Shown here: piece after piece, positions 1-14,533 of the stretch
How the letters are laid out: every line of letters begins with the position of its first letter
Position numbering within the stretch: the stretch's first letter is position 1
Origin: Granulicella sp.
Lineage (GTDB): Bacteria; Acidobacteriota; Terriglobia; Terriglobales; Acidobacteriaceae
Direction: 5' to 3'
NCBI GenBank assembly: GCA_003132145.1
Contig: PKWU01000033.1
Span: 62,001-126,000, forward strand
Length of the DNA stretch: 64,000 nt
Notes under the pieces: generated by a model
The model's database searches: none
Seen by the model: only the letters and a program-made list of their open reading frames with translations
Told to the model about the DNA's origin: nothing
Program-made: the position numbers and the translations under genes

Positions 1-22
1 GATCTCTGTCGGGTATGAAAAC

Positions 23-3124
<3,102 letters not shown>

Positions 3125-3125
3125 C

Positions 3126-4555
<1,430 letters not shown>

Positions 4556-4556
<1 letters not shown>

Positions 4557-5098
4557 TGACGCCACGCGAAGGAATCTACGGGTTGCTGGCGGAGTTCAAC
4601 ACTCCGGCTGAGCTGGTCCGCGCCACCGAGAAGGCGCACCAGGCCGGCTTCCGGCGCATGGAGTGCTACACCCCCTACCCGGTGGAAGAGGCCGCGGTTG
4701 CGCTGCGCTTCCACAAGACGAGCGTGCCGCTGGTCTGCCTGCTGGGCGGAATCATGGGAATGCTCACCGCGTTTCTGATGGAGACGTGGATCACGGTCTG
4801 GTCTTATCCGATGAACATCGCGGGCAGGCCGCTCTTCTCGTGGCCTGCGTTCATCATTCCGGCGTACGAGTGGACGATCCTCTTCGCGGGACTGTCGGCC
4901 GCCTTCGGAATGCTGGCGTTGAACGGCCTGCCGCAGCTCTATCATCCGCTCTTCAATGCGCCGAACTTCCGCGATGGCGCATCGACTGACAAATTTTTTC
5001 TCTGCCTTGAGGCAACCGACCCACGTTTTTCCATCCTCGATACGCGCGCTTTTCTGGAGCAGTTCGCGCCCGTCTCCGTTGTGGAGGTGGAACTGTGA
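4556..5098 (+). CDS. actD: Alternative complex III DUF3341 subunit (ActD)
   Basis: 180 aa with two TM segments; TGATG overlap with actC; ACIII gene order. Confidence 0.87.
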
Positions 5099-5919
5099 GA
5101 CAGGGACGAGGTTCGAGGTTCGAGGTTCGAGGCGGCAGAGTGCGCAGCGTTGTCGCTGTGTGCGCGATTGCGACAGTGGGCCTGCTGGCCGGCTGCCGCC
5201 AGGACATGCAGGACCAGCCGAAGTTCATTCCCCAGCGCGGCACTGACTTCTATGCGGACGGCCGTTCCGCGCGGCCGCAGGTGGAGAACACAGTGGCGCG
5301 TGGACAGCTCCATGACGACGCGTACTTCTACACCGGACTTGTGAACGGCAAGGAGGGCAACGCGATGCCGTTTCCGGTGACGATGCAGGTTCTCGCGCGC
5401 GGCCAGGAGCGGTTCAACATCTTCTGCACGCCCTGCCACTCGCGCGTGGGCAATGGCGCGGGGATGATCGTCGAGCGCGGCTATCGTCCGGCGGGCAACT
5501 ACCACACCGCGCGGTTGATGAATGCGCCTCTCGGTCACTTCTTCGCCGTGATGACCCACGGATACGGCGCCATGCCGGAGTACGCCTCGCAGGTTTCGCC
5601 GCAGGACCGCTGGGCGATCGTCGCCTACATCAAGGCGTTGCAGTTGAGCCAGAGTGCGAAGCCGAGCGATGCGCCTGCGGGCGCGCGGATCGAGTCGCTC
5701 GCCAGCATCGCCGAGAGCCAGGGCCTGCCCGCCAACTTTACAAACCAGTGGACGCTTCCGCCGACCGCCGTCTACGGCACGCCCAACAATCAGGACAATG
5801 GCATTCCACCTGAGCTGCCTCCCAGCGCCAATGGAAAATATCCGGCGGCGCAGTCCGCACCGGCCCAGCCGAATGCTTCCGCAAGCACGAACAAGCACGC
5901 AAGCCCGAACAAGCAATAG
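5095..5919 (+). CDS. actE: Alternative complex III monoheme cytochrome c lipoprotein (ActE)
   Basis: Lipobox-like LLAGC; CTPCH heme motif; GTG start overlapping the actD stop. Confidence 0.85.
   Translation: MRQGRGSRFEVRGGRVRSVVAVCAIATVGLLAGCRQDMQDQPKFIPQRGTDFYADGRSARPQVENTVARGQLHDDAYFYTGLVNGKEGNAMPFPVTMQVLARGQERFNIFCTPCHSRVGNGAGMIVERGYRPAGNYHTARLMNAPLGHFFAVMTHGYGAMPEYASQVSPQDRWAIVAYIKALQLSQSAKPSDAPAGARIESLASIAESQGLPANFTNQWTLPPTAVYGTPNNQDNGIPPELPPSANGKYPAAQSAPAQPNASASTNKHASPNKQ
5107..5132 (+). repeat. Heptamer repeat (GGTTCGA)n inside the actE 5' coding end
   Basis: cgaggttcgaggttcgaggttcgagg. Confidence 0.9.
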
Positions 5920-5951
5920 AGAACAATCTCTTTCACCAAGGCCGAAACAAA

Positions 5952-7280
5952 ATGTCATTTGCACACGAACAACACGGAGAGCATGGCACACATGCTGATC
6001 ACGGGCCGCGCGCGCTTCCGCCGTCGCTGGCCGCACCTGTGGTGCTGCTGGCGTGGCGCAGGCGTGCGCTACTGGTTGCCGTTGTCTTCGCGCTGCTGAC
6101 GCTGTTCTTTGCATTCACCGGCGAGGGCAGGGACCACATCCTCCGCGCCTACCTCATGGGCTACATGACGTGCTTCAACTTTGCCGGCGGCGCACTTGTG
6201 ATGCTGATGCTGCAGTACGTAACGGGAGGCAAGTGGGGGTTGTTGCTGCGCCGACCGCTGGAGGCGATGACGCGCACACTGCCGCTGGTGGCGCTGATGT
6301 TCGTTCCCATCCTGCTGTTCATGAAGCATCTCTATCAGTGGGCGCTTTATCCCACCGAGGAGACAACTAACAACGCGTATTTGCATCACCTCATCACCCA
6401 CGAGCAGGCGCTGACAGCGAACTTCAAGCGGCCCATGCTCAATCCGCACGCGATGATTGTCGAGTCCTGCATCATCTTCGCGGTCCTCTTCCTCTTCATG
6501 TTCCTGCTGAACAAGTGGTCGCTCGATCGCGACGCCGATCCTCTGCGCGGCACGCAGGCGAGCTACGAGCGCTGGCGCACGCGCTTCGAAAACCTCAGCG
6601 GGCCAGGCATTCTGATTTATGTCGTGGCACTGACAGCGGGTGCGATTGTGTGGATCCAGTCGCTCGATGTCACCTGGTACTCGTCGATCTGGGGACTGCA
6701 GTTCCTTGTCGCGCAGGGCTATGCAGTGCTTGCGCTGGGCATCCTCAGCCTGGTTCTGCTCTCGCGATACGAACCCATGAAGACACTGCTGCGCACCACC
6801 GAGCAGCACGACCTGGGCAAGTTCGCCTTCGCCTTCGTGATGCTGAACATCTACCTCTGCTTCGCCGAGTTCCTCATCATCTGGTCCGGCAATCTTCCCG
6901 ACGAGATCCCCTGGTACCTCAACCGCATTCACGGCGGATGGTGGACCATCTGCACGCTGGACTTCGTCTGCCACTGGCTCATTCCCTTCTGCCTTCTGCT
7001 CTCGCGCGACTTGAAGCGCAACAAGCGCAAGATGATCTGGATCACGTGCTTCATGATCTTCGCGCGCCTGGTCGACATGTTCTGGCTCATCGAGCCGAAC
7101 TTCGCCGGCTCGGCCGGAAACCTGCACATCGGCGGCGGAATGCTGGCGTACATTACGGTGCCCATCGCGCTGCTTGCGCTGTGGTCCGCGTTTTACATCA
7201 CGCAATTGATGCGGCGGCCCCTGGTCAGCACCAACGATCCGCATCTGGAAGAGCTTCTGGAGCCTGAACATGCATACTGA
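5952..7280 (+). CDS. actF: Alternative complex III quinone-binding membrane subunit (ActF)
   Basis: 442 aa multi-TM protein in ACIII order. Confidence 0.85.
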   Translation: MSFAHEQHGEHGTHADHGPRALPPSLAAPVVLLAWRRRALLVAVVFALLTLFFAFTGEGRDHILRAYLMGYMTCFNFAGGALVMLMLQYVTGGKWGLLLRRPLEAMTRTLPLVALMFVPILLFMKHLYQWALYPTEETTNNAYLHHLITHEQALTANFKRPMLNPHAMIVESCIIFAVLFLFMFLLNKWSLDRDADPLRGTQASYERWRTRFENLSGPGILIYVVALTAGAIVWIQSLDVTWYSSIWGLQFLVAQGYAVLALGILSLVLLSRYEPMKTLLRTTEQHDLGKFAFAFVMLNIYLCFAEFLIIWSGNLPDEIPWYLNRIHGGWWTICTLDFVCHWLIPFCLLLSRDLKRNKRKMIWITCFMIFARLVDMFWLIEPNFAGSAGNLHIGGGMLAYITVPIALLALWSAFYITQLMRRPLVSTNDPHLEELLEPEHAY

Positions 7281-7950
7281 CGGCCACAACACGGGCAACG
7301 ACGCGACGAGCAAGAGTAGGCCAAGGGATGCCGAGCAGCCGGGCTACGAGACCTCGGATGTCAATGCGCGTGGCGTGGTTATCTTTCTCAGCGGCCTCTT
7401 CGGAACCCTGATTATTTTTTTCTTCTTTTGCTACTACATGGGGCGCGCCATCAACGCAGAGTGGCAGAAGCAGGACGGGCCCGCGAACAAGTGGTCGATT
7501 GCGTCGGGCGCGGCACCGCCCAGCGGTAAGGGCAGGGACCTGGTCAGCAATCCGGAGATGGAGCAGAGGCAGTTGCAGCAGATCGTCGCGGGATTCTCCG
7601 AGCCGCGGCTGGACATCGACGACGGCAACCAGGCTACGGTCGACCTTCATGCGCGCGAGGACCTTCTGCTGGAACATTACAGCCTGGTCGACGGCCAGCC
7701 CGGAACGATTCGCATCCCCATCGAGCGCGCCATGCAGTTGATTGTGCAGCGTGGGCTGCCGGTTGCGAATCAAACATCCATGGCCGCCGATTCTGTTGCG
7801 CACGCAGCGCGACCGGAGATTCAAGCGCCGTTGACGACAGGCTTTGCGCGCACCGGATTTGAGCTGACAACGATCGAGGCGCGCCAGCAAAAGATGATCT
7901 ACGGCAAAGCGGAGAACTCCGCGAACGCAGAAGTTGCGCCGCAGAAGTAA
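7270..7950 (+). CDS. Uncharacterised single-TM protein between actF and the SCO gene
   Basis: 226 aa; one strong TM (VVIFLSGLFGTLIIFFFFCYYMG); overlaps the actF end; codirectional. Confidence 0.75.
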   Translation: MHTDGHNTGNDATSKSRPRDAEQPGYETSDVNARGVVIFLSGLFGTLIIFFFFCYYMGRAINAEWQKQDGPANKWSIASGAAPPSGKGRDLVSNPEMEQRQLQQIVAGFSEPRLDIDDGNQATVDLHAREDLLLEHYSLVDGQPGTIRIPIERAMQLIVQRGLPVANQTSMAADSVAHAARPEIQAPLTTGFARTGFELTTIEARQQKMIYGKAENSANAEVAPQK

Positions 7951-8004
7951 ACGCCGCAACGGCACGGATGCGAGAGAACGGATGCGAGAGAGAGAAGGCG
8001 GAAG

Positions 8005-8925
8005 ATGATGGACGGTCGAACAATTCGGCGGGCAATAGCGCGGGGCGGGATTGGCGCGGCCTTCTGCTGTGCGTTACTAATTGCGTCCGCTCGCGGACAG
8101 GTCTCCAGCTACGGCGACAAGCAGGCGGGCGAGAACAGCGGTGATCAACTGCCTCAGGTGTTGCAGCGCGTCGGCGTGACGCAGCGCCTGAACCAGATGC
8201 TTCCACTGGACGCGCAGTTCGTCGACGACACCGGCAAGACCGTGCGCCTGGGCGATTACTTCGGCAAGCGCCCCGCCATCCTCTCGCTGGTTTACTATAA
8301 CTGCCCCATGCTCTGCTCCGAGGAGATGGACGGCATTGCCAGCGCGCTGGAGATGGTACGGCTGACTCCGGGCAAGGACTTCGAGATCATCCTCATCAGC
8401 ATCGACCCCAGCGAGACGCCGGAGATCGCCGCCAGAAAGAAGGCGTTCTACCTGAAGCGGTATGGACGGCCGGAGACGGCCAACGGATGGCACTACCTCA
8501 CCGGGCAGCAGGCGGCGATCGACGCAGTCTGCAACGCGACCGGCTTCGGCTATGTCCGCGTGCCTGGGCCGGATGGAAAGCTGGACCAGTTCGCGCACGC
8601 AAGCGCGATCGAGGTGGTGACGACCGATGGCCACCTGGCGCAGTACTACCTCGGCGTGGAGTTCTCGCCCAAGGACATTCTGCTGGGCCTGATCGAGGCG
8701 TCGGGCAACAAGATCGGCTCGCCGGTCGCCAACATTCTCACCTACTGCTACCACTACGATCCGCAGACAAATCGCCACTCGCTGATCGTGGCGCGTGTGG
8801 TGCAACTAGGCGGCATGATGACCGTCGTGAGCCTTGGCAGTTTCATGTTTGTCATGTTTCGGCGCGACCTGAAGCTTGGCCGCAACCACGACCTTACCAG
8901 CAAGCGAACGGACGATGAAGGATAA
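8005..8925 (+). CDS. SCO1/SenC family cytochrome oxidase copper chaperone
   Basis: YYNCPMLCSEE CxxxC motif, thioredoxin-like fold signature, C-terminal TM. Confidence 0.88.
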   Translation: MMDGRTIRRAIARGGIGAAFCCALLIASARGQVSSYGDKQAGENSGDQLPQVLQRVGVTQRLNQMLPLDAQFVDDTGKTVRLGDYFGKRPAILSLVYYNCPMLCSEEMDGIASALEMVRLTPGKDFEIILISIDPSETPEIAARKKAFYLKRYGRPETANGWHYLTGQQAAIDAVCNATGFGYVRVPGPDGKLDQFAHASAIEVVTTDGHLAQYYLGVEFSPKDILLGLIEASGNKIGSPVANILTYCYHYDPQTNRHSLIVARVVQLGGMMTVVSLGSFMFVMFRRDLKLGRNHDLTSKRTDDEG

Positions 8926-8927
8926 CC

Positions 8928-9971
8928 ATGGGGATTAGTCCAGTACTGTGGCAGTTTCTGGTGAAGTGGCTCAACGCCTCCGCGCTCTTTCCGCGCGAGG
9001 CGTCGACCATTGCGCCGTATATGGACTCGCTCTACTTCTTCCTGATCGCCATCACGCTCGTCGGCGTCTTTCTGGTGGCGGCCCTGCTGGTCACCTTCTC
9101 CATCCGCTACCGCAAGGCGGTGCATCCGGTGGCGACGCAGGTTGAAGGATCGACGCTGCTGGAAGCAACCTGGACCATCATTCCGCTCGGCCTGTTTCTC
9201 ATCTGTTTCGTCTGGGGCGCGCTGCTTTACTTCCGCATCTACACGCCGCCGGCCAACTCCAGCAACATATACATCGTGGGCAAGCAGTGGATGTGGAAGG
9301 CGGAGCATCCCGGCGGCCAGCACGAGATCAACGCCCTGCATGTGCCGGTTGGGCAGCCCATTCAACTCACCATGATCTCGCAGGATGTCTTTCACAGCTT
9401 CTCGATTCCCGAGTTCCGCATCAAGCGCGAGGTGATTCCCGGCCGCTACAGCACGGTCTGGTTTGAGGCCACCACACCGGGCAGCTATCACCTCTTCTGC
9501 ACGCAGTACTGCGGCACAAACCATTCGGCGATGATCGGCACCATCACGGCGCTCTCGCCCGCCGACTACAAAAAGTGGACCGAGCAGTCCACCAGCGGAA
9601 TGTCGCTGGCGCAGAACGGCGAGCGCATCTTTGCCAGCATGGGATGCAATGCATGCCACTCCGGCAACGCCGCGGCACGCGGGCCGAACCTGGCGGGCGT
9701 CTACGGCTCGAGGCTGCGGTTGACCAGCGGCGCGGAGGTGCTCGTGAATGAAGCCTATCTGCGCGACGCGATCCTGAATCCGTCGCAGCATGTAACGTCG
9801 GGCTACACGCCCATCATGCCCACCTACCAGGGACAGATCAGCGAGGACGGCCTCATTGACCTGGTCGAGTATCTCAAGAACCTCAACACCAACGACCGCG
9901 TGCAGCAGACGCTGACCACATCGCAGTCCGGCCAGGCGGCGCCTCAGGCGTCAGGGGTGGTGAAACCATGA
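8928..9971 (+). CDS. coxB: Cytochrome c oxidase subunit II with fused cytochrome c domain (caa3-type)
   Basis: CuA region [14 protein letters not shown]-terminal CNACH heme motif. Confidence 0.93.
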   Translation: MGISPVLWQFLVKWLNASALFPREASTIAPYMDSLYFFLIAITLVGVFLVAALLVTFSIRYRKAVHPVATQVEGSTLLEATWTIIPLGLFLICFVWGALLYFRIYTPPANSSNIYIVGKQWMWKAEHPGGQHEINALHVPVGQPIQLTMISQDVFHSFSIPEFRIKREVIPGRYSTVWFEATTPGSYHLFCTQYCGTNHSAMIGTITALSPADYKKWTEQSTSGMSLAQNGERIFASMGCNACHSGNAAARGPNLAGVYGSRLRLTSGAEVLVNEAYLRDAILNPSQHVTSGYTPIMPTYQGQISEDGLIDLVEYLKNLNTNDRVQQTLTTSQSGQAAPQASGVVKP

Positions 9972-11641
9972 GCGCACCGAGCAATACGATCCTCAACCTT
10001 CCCGACCAGAGCACCGCGCAGCTTCCCCGCCGCAACTTCATCAACGCGGAGCACGGCCTGCTGAGCTGGCTGTTCACCAGCGACCACAAGCGCATCGCGA
10101 TCCTCTACCTGATCTCAATCACGTTTTTCTTCTTCATCGGCGGCGCGTTTGCTGGGCTCATCCGGCTGGAGCTGCTTACGCCGCAGCCCGACCTCGTCTC
10201 CTCGGACACCTACAACAAGTTCTTTACCATGCACGGCATCATCATGATCTTTCTTTTTCTGGTGCCGTCGGTTCCGGCGACGCTGGGCAATTTCCTGATC
10301 CCCATGATGATTGGCGCGCGCGACCTCGCCTTCCCCAAAATCAATCTACTCAGTTGGTATCTATATGTAATCGGCGGCACATTGACGCTGACCGCGCTGG
10401 TGCTGGGCGGCGTCGATACCGGCTGGACCTTCACTGCTCCGCTCTCCACGCACTATCTCAACACCCACGTCATCACCACGGCCTTTGCAATCTTCGTCGC
10501 CGGCTTCAGCTCCGTCTTTACCGGGCTGAACTTCATCGTCACCATCCACCGCATGAGGTGCCCAGGGATGACCTGGTTCCGCATGCCGCTCTTTGTGTGG
10601 GCGCACTACGCGGCCTCCATCCTGATGGTACTCGGCACTCCGGTGCTGGCCATCGCGATGATCCTGATTGTGCTGGAGCGGCTGGTCGGCATCGGCGTCT
10701 TCGACCCCACCAAGGGCGGCGATCCGCTGCTCTTTCAGCACCTCTTCTGGTTCTACTCGCACCCCGCCGTCTACATCATGATTCTGCCCGGCATGGGAGT
10801 CATCTCCGAGGTCGTCAGCACCTTCAGCCGCAAGCGCATCTTCGGCTACACCGCCGTTGCGTTCAGCTCCGTCGCGATTGCGCTCTTCGGCTTCTTCGTC
10901 TGGGAGCACCACATGTTCATCATGGGCGTCTCCAACTACTCGGCACTCATCTTCTCGCTGCTCACCATGCTGGTCGCGGTGCCGTCGGCCATCAAGATAT
11001 TCAACTGGTGCTTCACCCTGCAGATGGGCTCCATCACCTTCGAGACGCCGATGCTCTATGCCTTCGGATTCATGGGCCTGTTCACCATCGGCGGGCTCAC
11101 CGGCGTCTTCCTCGGCTCGCTGGGCATGGACATTCAACTCACCGAGACGTACTTCATCGTCGCTCACTTCCACTTCGTCATGGTCGGCGGAATGCTGATG
11201 GCCTTCCTCGCGGGCGTGCACTTCTGGTGGCCCAAGATGACCGGCCGCATGTATCCCGAGTCGCTCTCCAAGCTCGCCGCCGTGGTCACCTTCATCGGAT
11301 TCATCCTCACCTTCATGCCACAGTTCGTCCTCGGCTATCTTGGAATGCCGCGCCGCTATCATGCGTATCCGCCGGAGTTTCAGGTGCTCAATGTGCTCTC
11401 CACCGCGGGCGCAACCATCCTCGGCATTGGCTACCTGATGCCGATGATCTACCTCGCCTGGTCGCTGAAGTATGGGGCGATTGCAGGAAATAATCCCTGG
11501 CAGGCCACCGGCCTCGAGTGGCAGACGCAGTCGCCGCCGCTGACCGAAAACTTCACCGAGATCCCCATCATGGACCACGAGGCATACGACTACGACTGGC
11601 TGGAGCACAAGACCGCGGATGAGGTGACCCACGTTGCATAG
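9968..11641 (+). CDS. coxA: Cytochrome c oxidase subunit I
   Basis: 557 aa; [17 protein letters not shown] and HFHFVMVGG heme-copper oxidase motifs. Confidence 0.96.
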   Translation: MSAPSNTILNLPDQSTAQLPRRNFINAEHGLLSWLFTSDHKRIAILYLISITFFFFIGGAFAGLIRLELLTPQPDLVSSDTYNKFFTMHGIIMIFLFLVPSVPATLGNFLIPMMIGARDLAFPKINLLSWYLYVIGGTLTLTALVLGGVDTGWTFTAPLSTHYLNTHVITTAFAIFVAGFSSVFTGLNFIVTIHRMRCPGMTWFRMPLFVWAHYAASILMVLGTPVLAIAMILIVLERLVGIGVFDPTKGGDPLLFQHLFWFYSHPAVYIMILPGMGVISEVVSTFSRKRIFGYTAVAFSSVAIALFGFFVWEHHMFIMGVSNYSALIFSLLTMLVAVPSAIKIFNWCFTLQMGSITFETPMLYAFGFMGLFTIGGLTGVFLGSLGMDIQLTETYFIVAHFHFVMVGGMLMAFLAGVHFWWPKMTGRMYPESLSKLAAVVTFIGFILTFMPQFVLGYLGMPRRYHAYPPEFQVLNVLSTAGATILGIGYLMPMIYLAWSLKYGAIAGNNPWQATGLEWQTQSPPLTENFTEIPIMDHEAYDYDWLEHKTADEVTHVA

Positions 11642-12386
11642 CGCGATCGCAAATCCGCAGGCCGATCAGGCACAGCAGCACGAGCACGTCTCCCTGCCGC
11701 AGCACCGCCATCACTTCGCCACCCCTGAACAGCAGCGCGAGGCGGGCAGCTTCGGCATGTGGCTCTTCCTGCTCACCGAGATCATGTTCTTCGGCGGGCT
11801 CTTCTTCGCTTATCTCCTCTTCCGCAACTGGTACTACGACGCCTTCGTCACCGCGTCGAACCAGCTCAGCGTGCCGCTGGGCGCGGTCAACACGGCGATC
11901 CTCATCACCTCCGGCTTCTTCATGGCGCTCGCCGTCTGGGCCGCCGAAGTCCGCAAGAAAAACCTCCTCGTACTCTTCCTCGTTCTCACCACCCTCCTCG
12001 GCTTCGCCTTCCTCGGCATCAAGGCCGATGAGTACCACGAGAAGTACGAGAAGCACCACATCCCCGGCGCCAGCTTCGACACGTCGCAGTTCATCAACCC
12101 GGCCGCCTACGGCCTCAGCGAAAAGCCGCTCGCTCCCGACGCCGCGCAGAAGACGCAACTCTTCTTCTTCCTCTACTTCGCCATGACCGGAATGCACGCG
12201 CTGCACATGGTGCTCGGCCTGGGAATCTTGTTTTGGCTGATGATTCGCGCGCAGCGGGGCGACTTCAGCTCCGGCTACGTCGCGCCCATCGAAAACTTCG
12301 GCCTCTACTGGCACTTCGTCGATATTGTCTGGATATTCCTCTTTCCCCTGCTCTACCTCATCAACCGTCACCCGCTGGCGCACTAG
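11634..12386 (+). CDS. coxC: Cytochrome c oxidase subunit III
   Basis: Multi-[42 protein letters not shown]. Confidence 0.94.
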   Translation: MHSAIANPQADQAQQHEHVSLPQHRHHFATPEQQREAGSFGMWLFLLTEIMFFGGLFFAYLLFRNWYYDAFVTASNQLSVPLGAVNTAILITSGFFMALAVWAAEVRKKNLLVLFLVLTTLLGFAFLGIKADEYHEKYEKHHIPGASFDTSQFINPAAYGLSEKPLAPDAAQKTQLFFFLYFAMTGMHALHMVLGLGILFWLMIRAQRGDFSSGYVAPIENFGLYWHFVDIVWIFLFPLLYLINRHPLAH

Positions 12387-12406
12387 AAGCTCAGAAGGAA
12401 AACGCG

Positions 12407-12763
12407 ATGGCCCACGAACCCCAGCACGAGCAGCACTACCACGATGCCGCCAACGTCACCAACCCGGAGCACGCATCGCACCACATCGTCACGCCGCGCG
12501 TCTACGCCGCGGTCTTCGCCACGCTGCTCGCATGCACGGCGCTCACGGTCTTTGCCGCGGACATCAACCTCGGCGTCTTCAATCCGATCATTGCGCTGGC
12601 CATCGCCAGCTTCAAGGGCGTCATCGTGATTCTCTTCTTCATGCACGTCAAGTATCAGTCACGCCTCATCAAGGTCACGGTCGGCGCGGGCTTCTTCATG
12701 TTCCTCGTGCTGGTCACCATGACGCTCTCCGACTACATCAGCCGCGCCTGGGGCCTCTGGTAG
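12407..12763 (+). CDS. Cytochrome c oxidase subunit IV (prokaryotic, three TM)
   Basis: ATG at 12407 inside the longer ORF 12233..12763; small TM protein after subunit III. Confidence 0.8.
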   Translation: MAHEPQHEQHYHDAANVTNPEHASHHIVTPRVYAAVFATLLACTALTVFAADINLGVFNPIIALAIASFKGVIVILFFMHVKYQSRLIKVTVGAGFFMFLVLVTMTLSDYISRAWGLW

Positions 12764-12831
12764 CGCGCCTGCCCAACATCCATTGCAGCGTTTACAATCT
12801 CTACGCCGCATCTGCGGGCTGAAGGATCGCG

Positions 12832-14034
12832 TTGAAACTCCTTCGTCTCCTCACCGTGCTCATCTTCGTATCCCGCTTGCTCCCGGCGCAATCGCCCACG
12901 CCTGACGCGCAATCATCCACACCCCCCGAAGCTCCCGCGCAGCAATCCGCCCCGCCAGCGCAGCCACCCGCCACCGGCAGCATTACCGGCCATGTTTATC
13001 TGGGCGACTCCCGTCTGCCCGCGCGCATGGCCTACGTTATCCTGCTACCCGTCGGCGCTACGGAAGGAGGCGACGCAAAGCCGGTCGCCAGCACCGCTAC
13101 CGTCCAGACCGGGCTGGATGGGTCATTCCTTATGCAGAATGTCCTGCCCGGCACCTACTACGTCGCTGCTGCGAAACTTGGCTATGCCTCACCGGTTCCT
13201 GCCTCCTACCTCATCTCCGACGATGCTCCCAAAGACATGAAGGAAGCCCTGGCCGCCACGCTCACTCCAGTCGTTGTCGCCGCAAATCGCACGTCAACGG
13301 CCGACGTCGTCCTCAACAAGGGCGCAGTCATCGCCGGTACGGTCCGCTTCGACGATGGCGAGCCCGACACCCAGGCCGTGGTCTCGCTGATGCGCAAGGA
13401 CAAGTCCGGCAAGTGGGCCGAATTCGCAACCTGGGACGCTCTTTTCTCCGCCGGACAGCGCACCGACGATCAGGGCAACTTCCGTCTCACCGGCCTTCCC
13501 GCAGGCGAATACCTCCTCCGGACAACCCTCGAGCTTAGCGGCGCTTATATAAACTCACCTGGGACGGATTTGCCTCACGATCCGGACTACCGTTGGGACA
13601 TCTACCTTGGTGACGGCGTCCGCCCGCGCGATGCGAAGACGATCAAGCTGAAAGACGGCGAGGAATCGAACGGCAACAACATCGAGATACGCCTCGCCAG
13701 ACTCCACACCATCTCCGGCACCATCCTCAGCGCCGAAAACGGTAACCCCATCAACCGCGCCAGCGTCGAACTCCACAACGCCGATGACGACTCCACCTGC
13801 ACGGTCACCGCGATCAACCCCGCAACCGGCCAATTCCATTTCCCGTACGTCGCCGAAGGCGAGTACACCCTCAAAGTTACGAACGCCTCCGACATCATCC
13901 CCGGCAAGGGTGACCAGAAGCCCATCCGCACCTACACCGATGCCTCCCAGTCTCTCATCGTCAAGGGAGAGACCAGCGGCGTGACAATCCAGGTCAAGCC
14001 GCTGCCCGTGGCCGCCACCACCGCCGCGCAGTAA
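12832..14034 (+). CDS. Secreted protein with carboxypeptidase-regulatory-like repeats
   Basis: TTG start, signal peptide, ITGHVYLGD and IAGTVRFDDGEP beta-sandwich repeats. Confidence 0.7.
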   Translation: MKLLRLLTVLIFVSRLLPAQSPTPDAQSSTPPEAPAQQSAPPAQPPATGSITGHVYLGDSRLPARMAYVILLPVGATEGGDAKPVASTATVQTGLDGSFLMQNVLPGTYYVAAAKLGYASPVPASYLISDDAPKDMKEALAATLTPVVVAANRTSTADVVLNKGAVIAGTVRFDDGEPDTQAVVSLMRKDKSGKWAEFATWDALFSAGQRTDDQGNFRLTGLPAGEYLLRTTLELSGAYINSPGTDLPHDPDYRWDIYLGDGVRPRDAKTIKLKDGEESNGNNIEIRLARLHTISGTILSAENGNPINRASVELHNADDDSTCTVTAINPATGQFHFPYVAEGEYTLKVTNASDIIPGKGDQKPIRTYTDASQSLIVKGETSGVTIQVKPLPVAATTAAQ

Positions 14035-14204
14035 GTCTTACCTCGTTCAACGCTACGCTACTACGTCCACGCAGTGTCCCTGGTCAACCGCGGAGCTCCG
14101 CCGAATCATCGCAAAGCAACCTGCCGTGGCGGCCCAAAGTAGTGTGATAACGATCACTGCGCACCCCGCGCAATGCAGCAATGATGGTTCCATCTTCAAG
14201 ATCG

Positions 14205-14309
14205 GTGGCGCAGGGCCAATGCGTACCGATCCAGGGTTGGTGTTGCAGGGCCAATGCGCATCGATCTATGGCTTGTGATGCAGGGCCAATGCTCACAGAC
14301 CAATCCGCA
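14205..14309. repeat. Three tandem 35-bp units sharing GCAGGGCCAATGC
   Basis: GCAGGGCCAATGC at 14210, 14245 and 14280; exact 35-bp period. Confidence 0.85.
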
Positions 14310-14318
14310 CCCGACGGA

Positions 14319-14357
14319 GGAGGTTCTGAGGTCTTCTCAAAGTTCCTCAGAACCTCC
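14319..14357. other. Perfect 13-bp hairpin GGAGGTTCTGAGG / CCTCAGAACCTCC
   Basis: Read directly; 13-nt loop, no T-tract. Confidence 0.8.
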
Positions 14358-14533
14358 AATCGGAGGTCAATCAGCCTGCCGGATGCATTCGGCATTCGAT
14401 AGCAGCAAGAGGGTACGCGGCCGCCTGCCAGGTGCGCCGCGTTGGTCTTTAACCTCATCGCCGCCTGCGCATCTCGCCGCGCTTAACTCCGCGCGACCGC
14501 AGCTTTCTCAGCCCGCAGTGCGGTAAACTAGAG

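Noticed and set aside
14205-14309. 35-bp repeat considered as a CRISPR array
   Set aside because: Conserved core is about 13 bp within a 35-bp period, only three units, no cas genes; better described as a tandem repeat
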